Assembly: GCA_013698395.1 (NCBI GenBank)
Contig: JACCUZ010000269.1
Coordinates: forward strand, 1-14,024
Origin: Sporichthyaceae bacterium
Lineage (GTDB): Bacteria; Actinomycetota; Actinomycetes; JACCUZ01
Direction: 5' to 3'
Length of the DNA: 14,024 nt
Made by a program: the position numbers and the translations under genes. Below the pieces are notes generated by a model that was not told where the DNA came from, did not search any database, and saw only the letters and a program-made list of their open reading frames with translations. Below are positions 13,905 to 14,024 of this stretch, piece by piece (within the stretch, counting starts at the first letter, position 1; each line of letters opens with the position of its first letter).

Positions 13905-14024
13905 ATGGGTCAAGGTAGCGACGACGGACTAGTGGAACCCGAAGGAGTGAACGCTGCCTCTGAGGAAGTCGTGGAGGAGCCTCAACAATCAGCGCTGGGG
14001 CACGACCAGGGTCGGTCTGGCGGC
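13905..14024 (+). CDS. Acidic hypothetical protein (3'-truncated by window edge)
   Basis: Forty codons are visible from the ATG at 13905, preceded by GAGGAAG 6 bases upstream and 9 bases after the acetyltransferase stop, suggesting an operon. The visible sequence (MGQGSDDGLVEPEGVNAASE, then EVVEEPQQSALGHDQGRSGG) is acidic, low in hydrophobic residues and probably disordered. I recognise no family. The frame is still open at the window end, so length and function are unknown. Confidence 0.55.
   Translation, partial: MGQGSDDGLVEPEGVNAASEEVVEEPQQSALGHDQGRSGG

Overview
The window is high-GC DNA with frequent GTG (and some TTG) starts, tightly packed genes and actinobacterial-type protein families. 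It most likely comes from an actinomycete chromosome; the genus cannot be named from this sequence. No rRNA, tRNA or CRISPR array was seen.

Layout. (1) 1-1984: end of a sulfate/thiosulfate ABC importer (cysW truncated by the window edge, then cysA by ATGA overlap), tail-to-tail with an Rrf2-family regulator on the minus strand. (2) 2076-3560: an NAD(P)-dependent, succinate-semialdehyde-type aldehyde dehydrogenase. (3) 3565-6869, minus strand: a cyclase-family (kynurenine formamidase-like) hydrolase with altered metal ligands, a small two-helix membrane protein, and a membrane PAS-GGDEF-EAL cyclic-di-GMP enzyme. (4) 6996-7997, plus strand: a DUF1905 protein and an AHL-lactonase-like metallo-beta-lactamase-fold hydrolase. 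(5) 8026-8668: an ArsR-family metal(loid) repressor diverges from a 19-residue, six-cysteine peptide gene. The two share overlapping promoters with a dyad in the spacer, and the peptide leader carries a nested inverted repeat. (6) 8669-10300: a complete insertion sequence that landed exactly at the stop codon of the peptide gene. Its transposase carries a +1 frameshift. (7) 10301-11450: a decayed zone with a displaced hairpin, an internally deleted NTF2/SnoaL-like pseudogene, an intact PhnB-like VOC protein and a headless C-terminal protein fragment. (8) 11449-13198: a two-component pair in which the NarL-type sensor kinase lacks the phosphoacceptor histidine and the response regulator is a lone receiver domain. 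(9) 13308-14024: a phosphinothricin-acetyltransferase-like GNAT protein and the start of an acidic protein cut by the window edge.

The stretch most worth attention is 8400-10343. It looks like an ArsR-controlled unit encoding a cysteine-rich micropeptide, whose terminator-like hairpin has been separated from it by an insertion sequence. The histidine-less kinase with a stand-alone receiver, and the cyclase lacking two canonical metal-binding histidines, are the next most unusual items.
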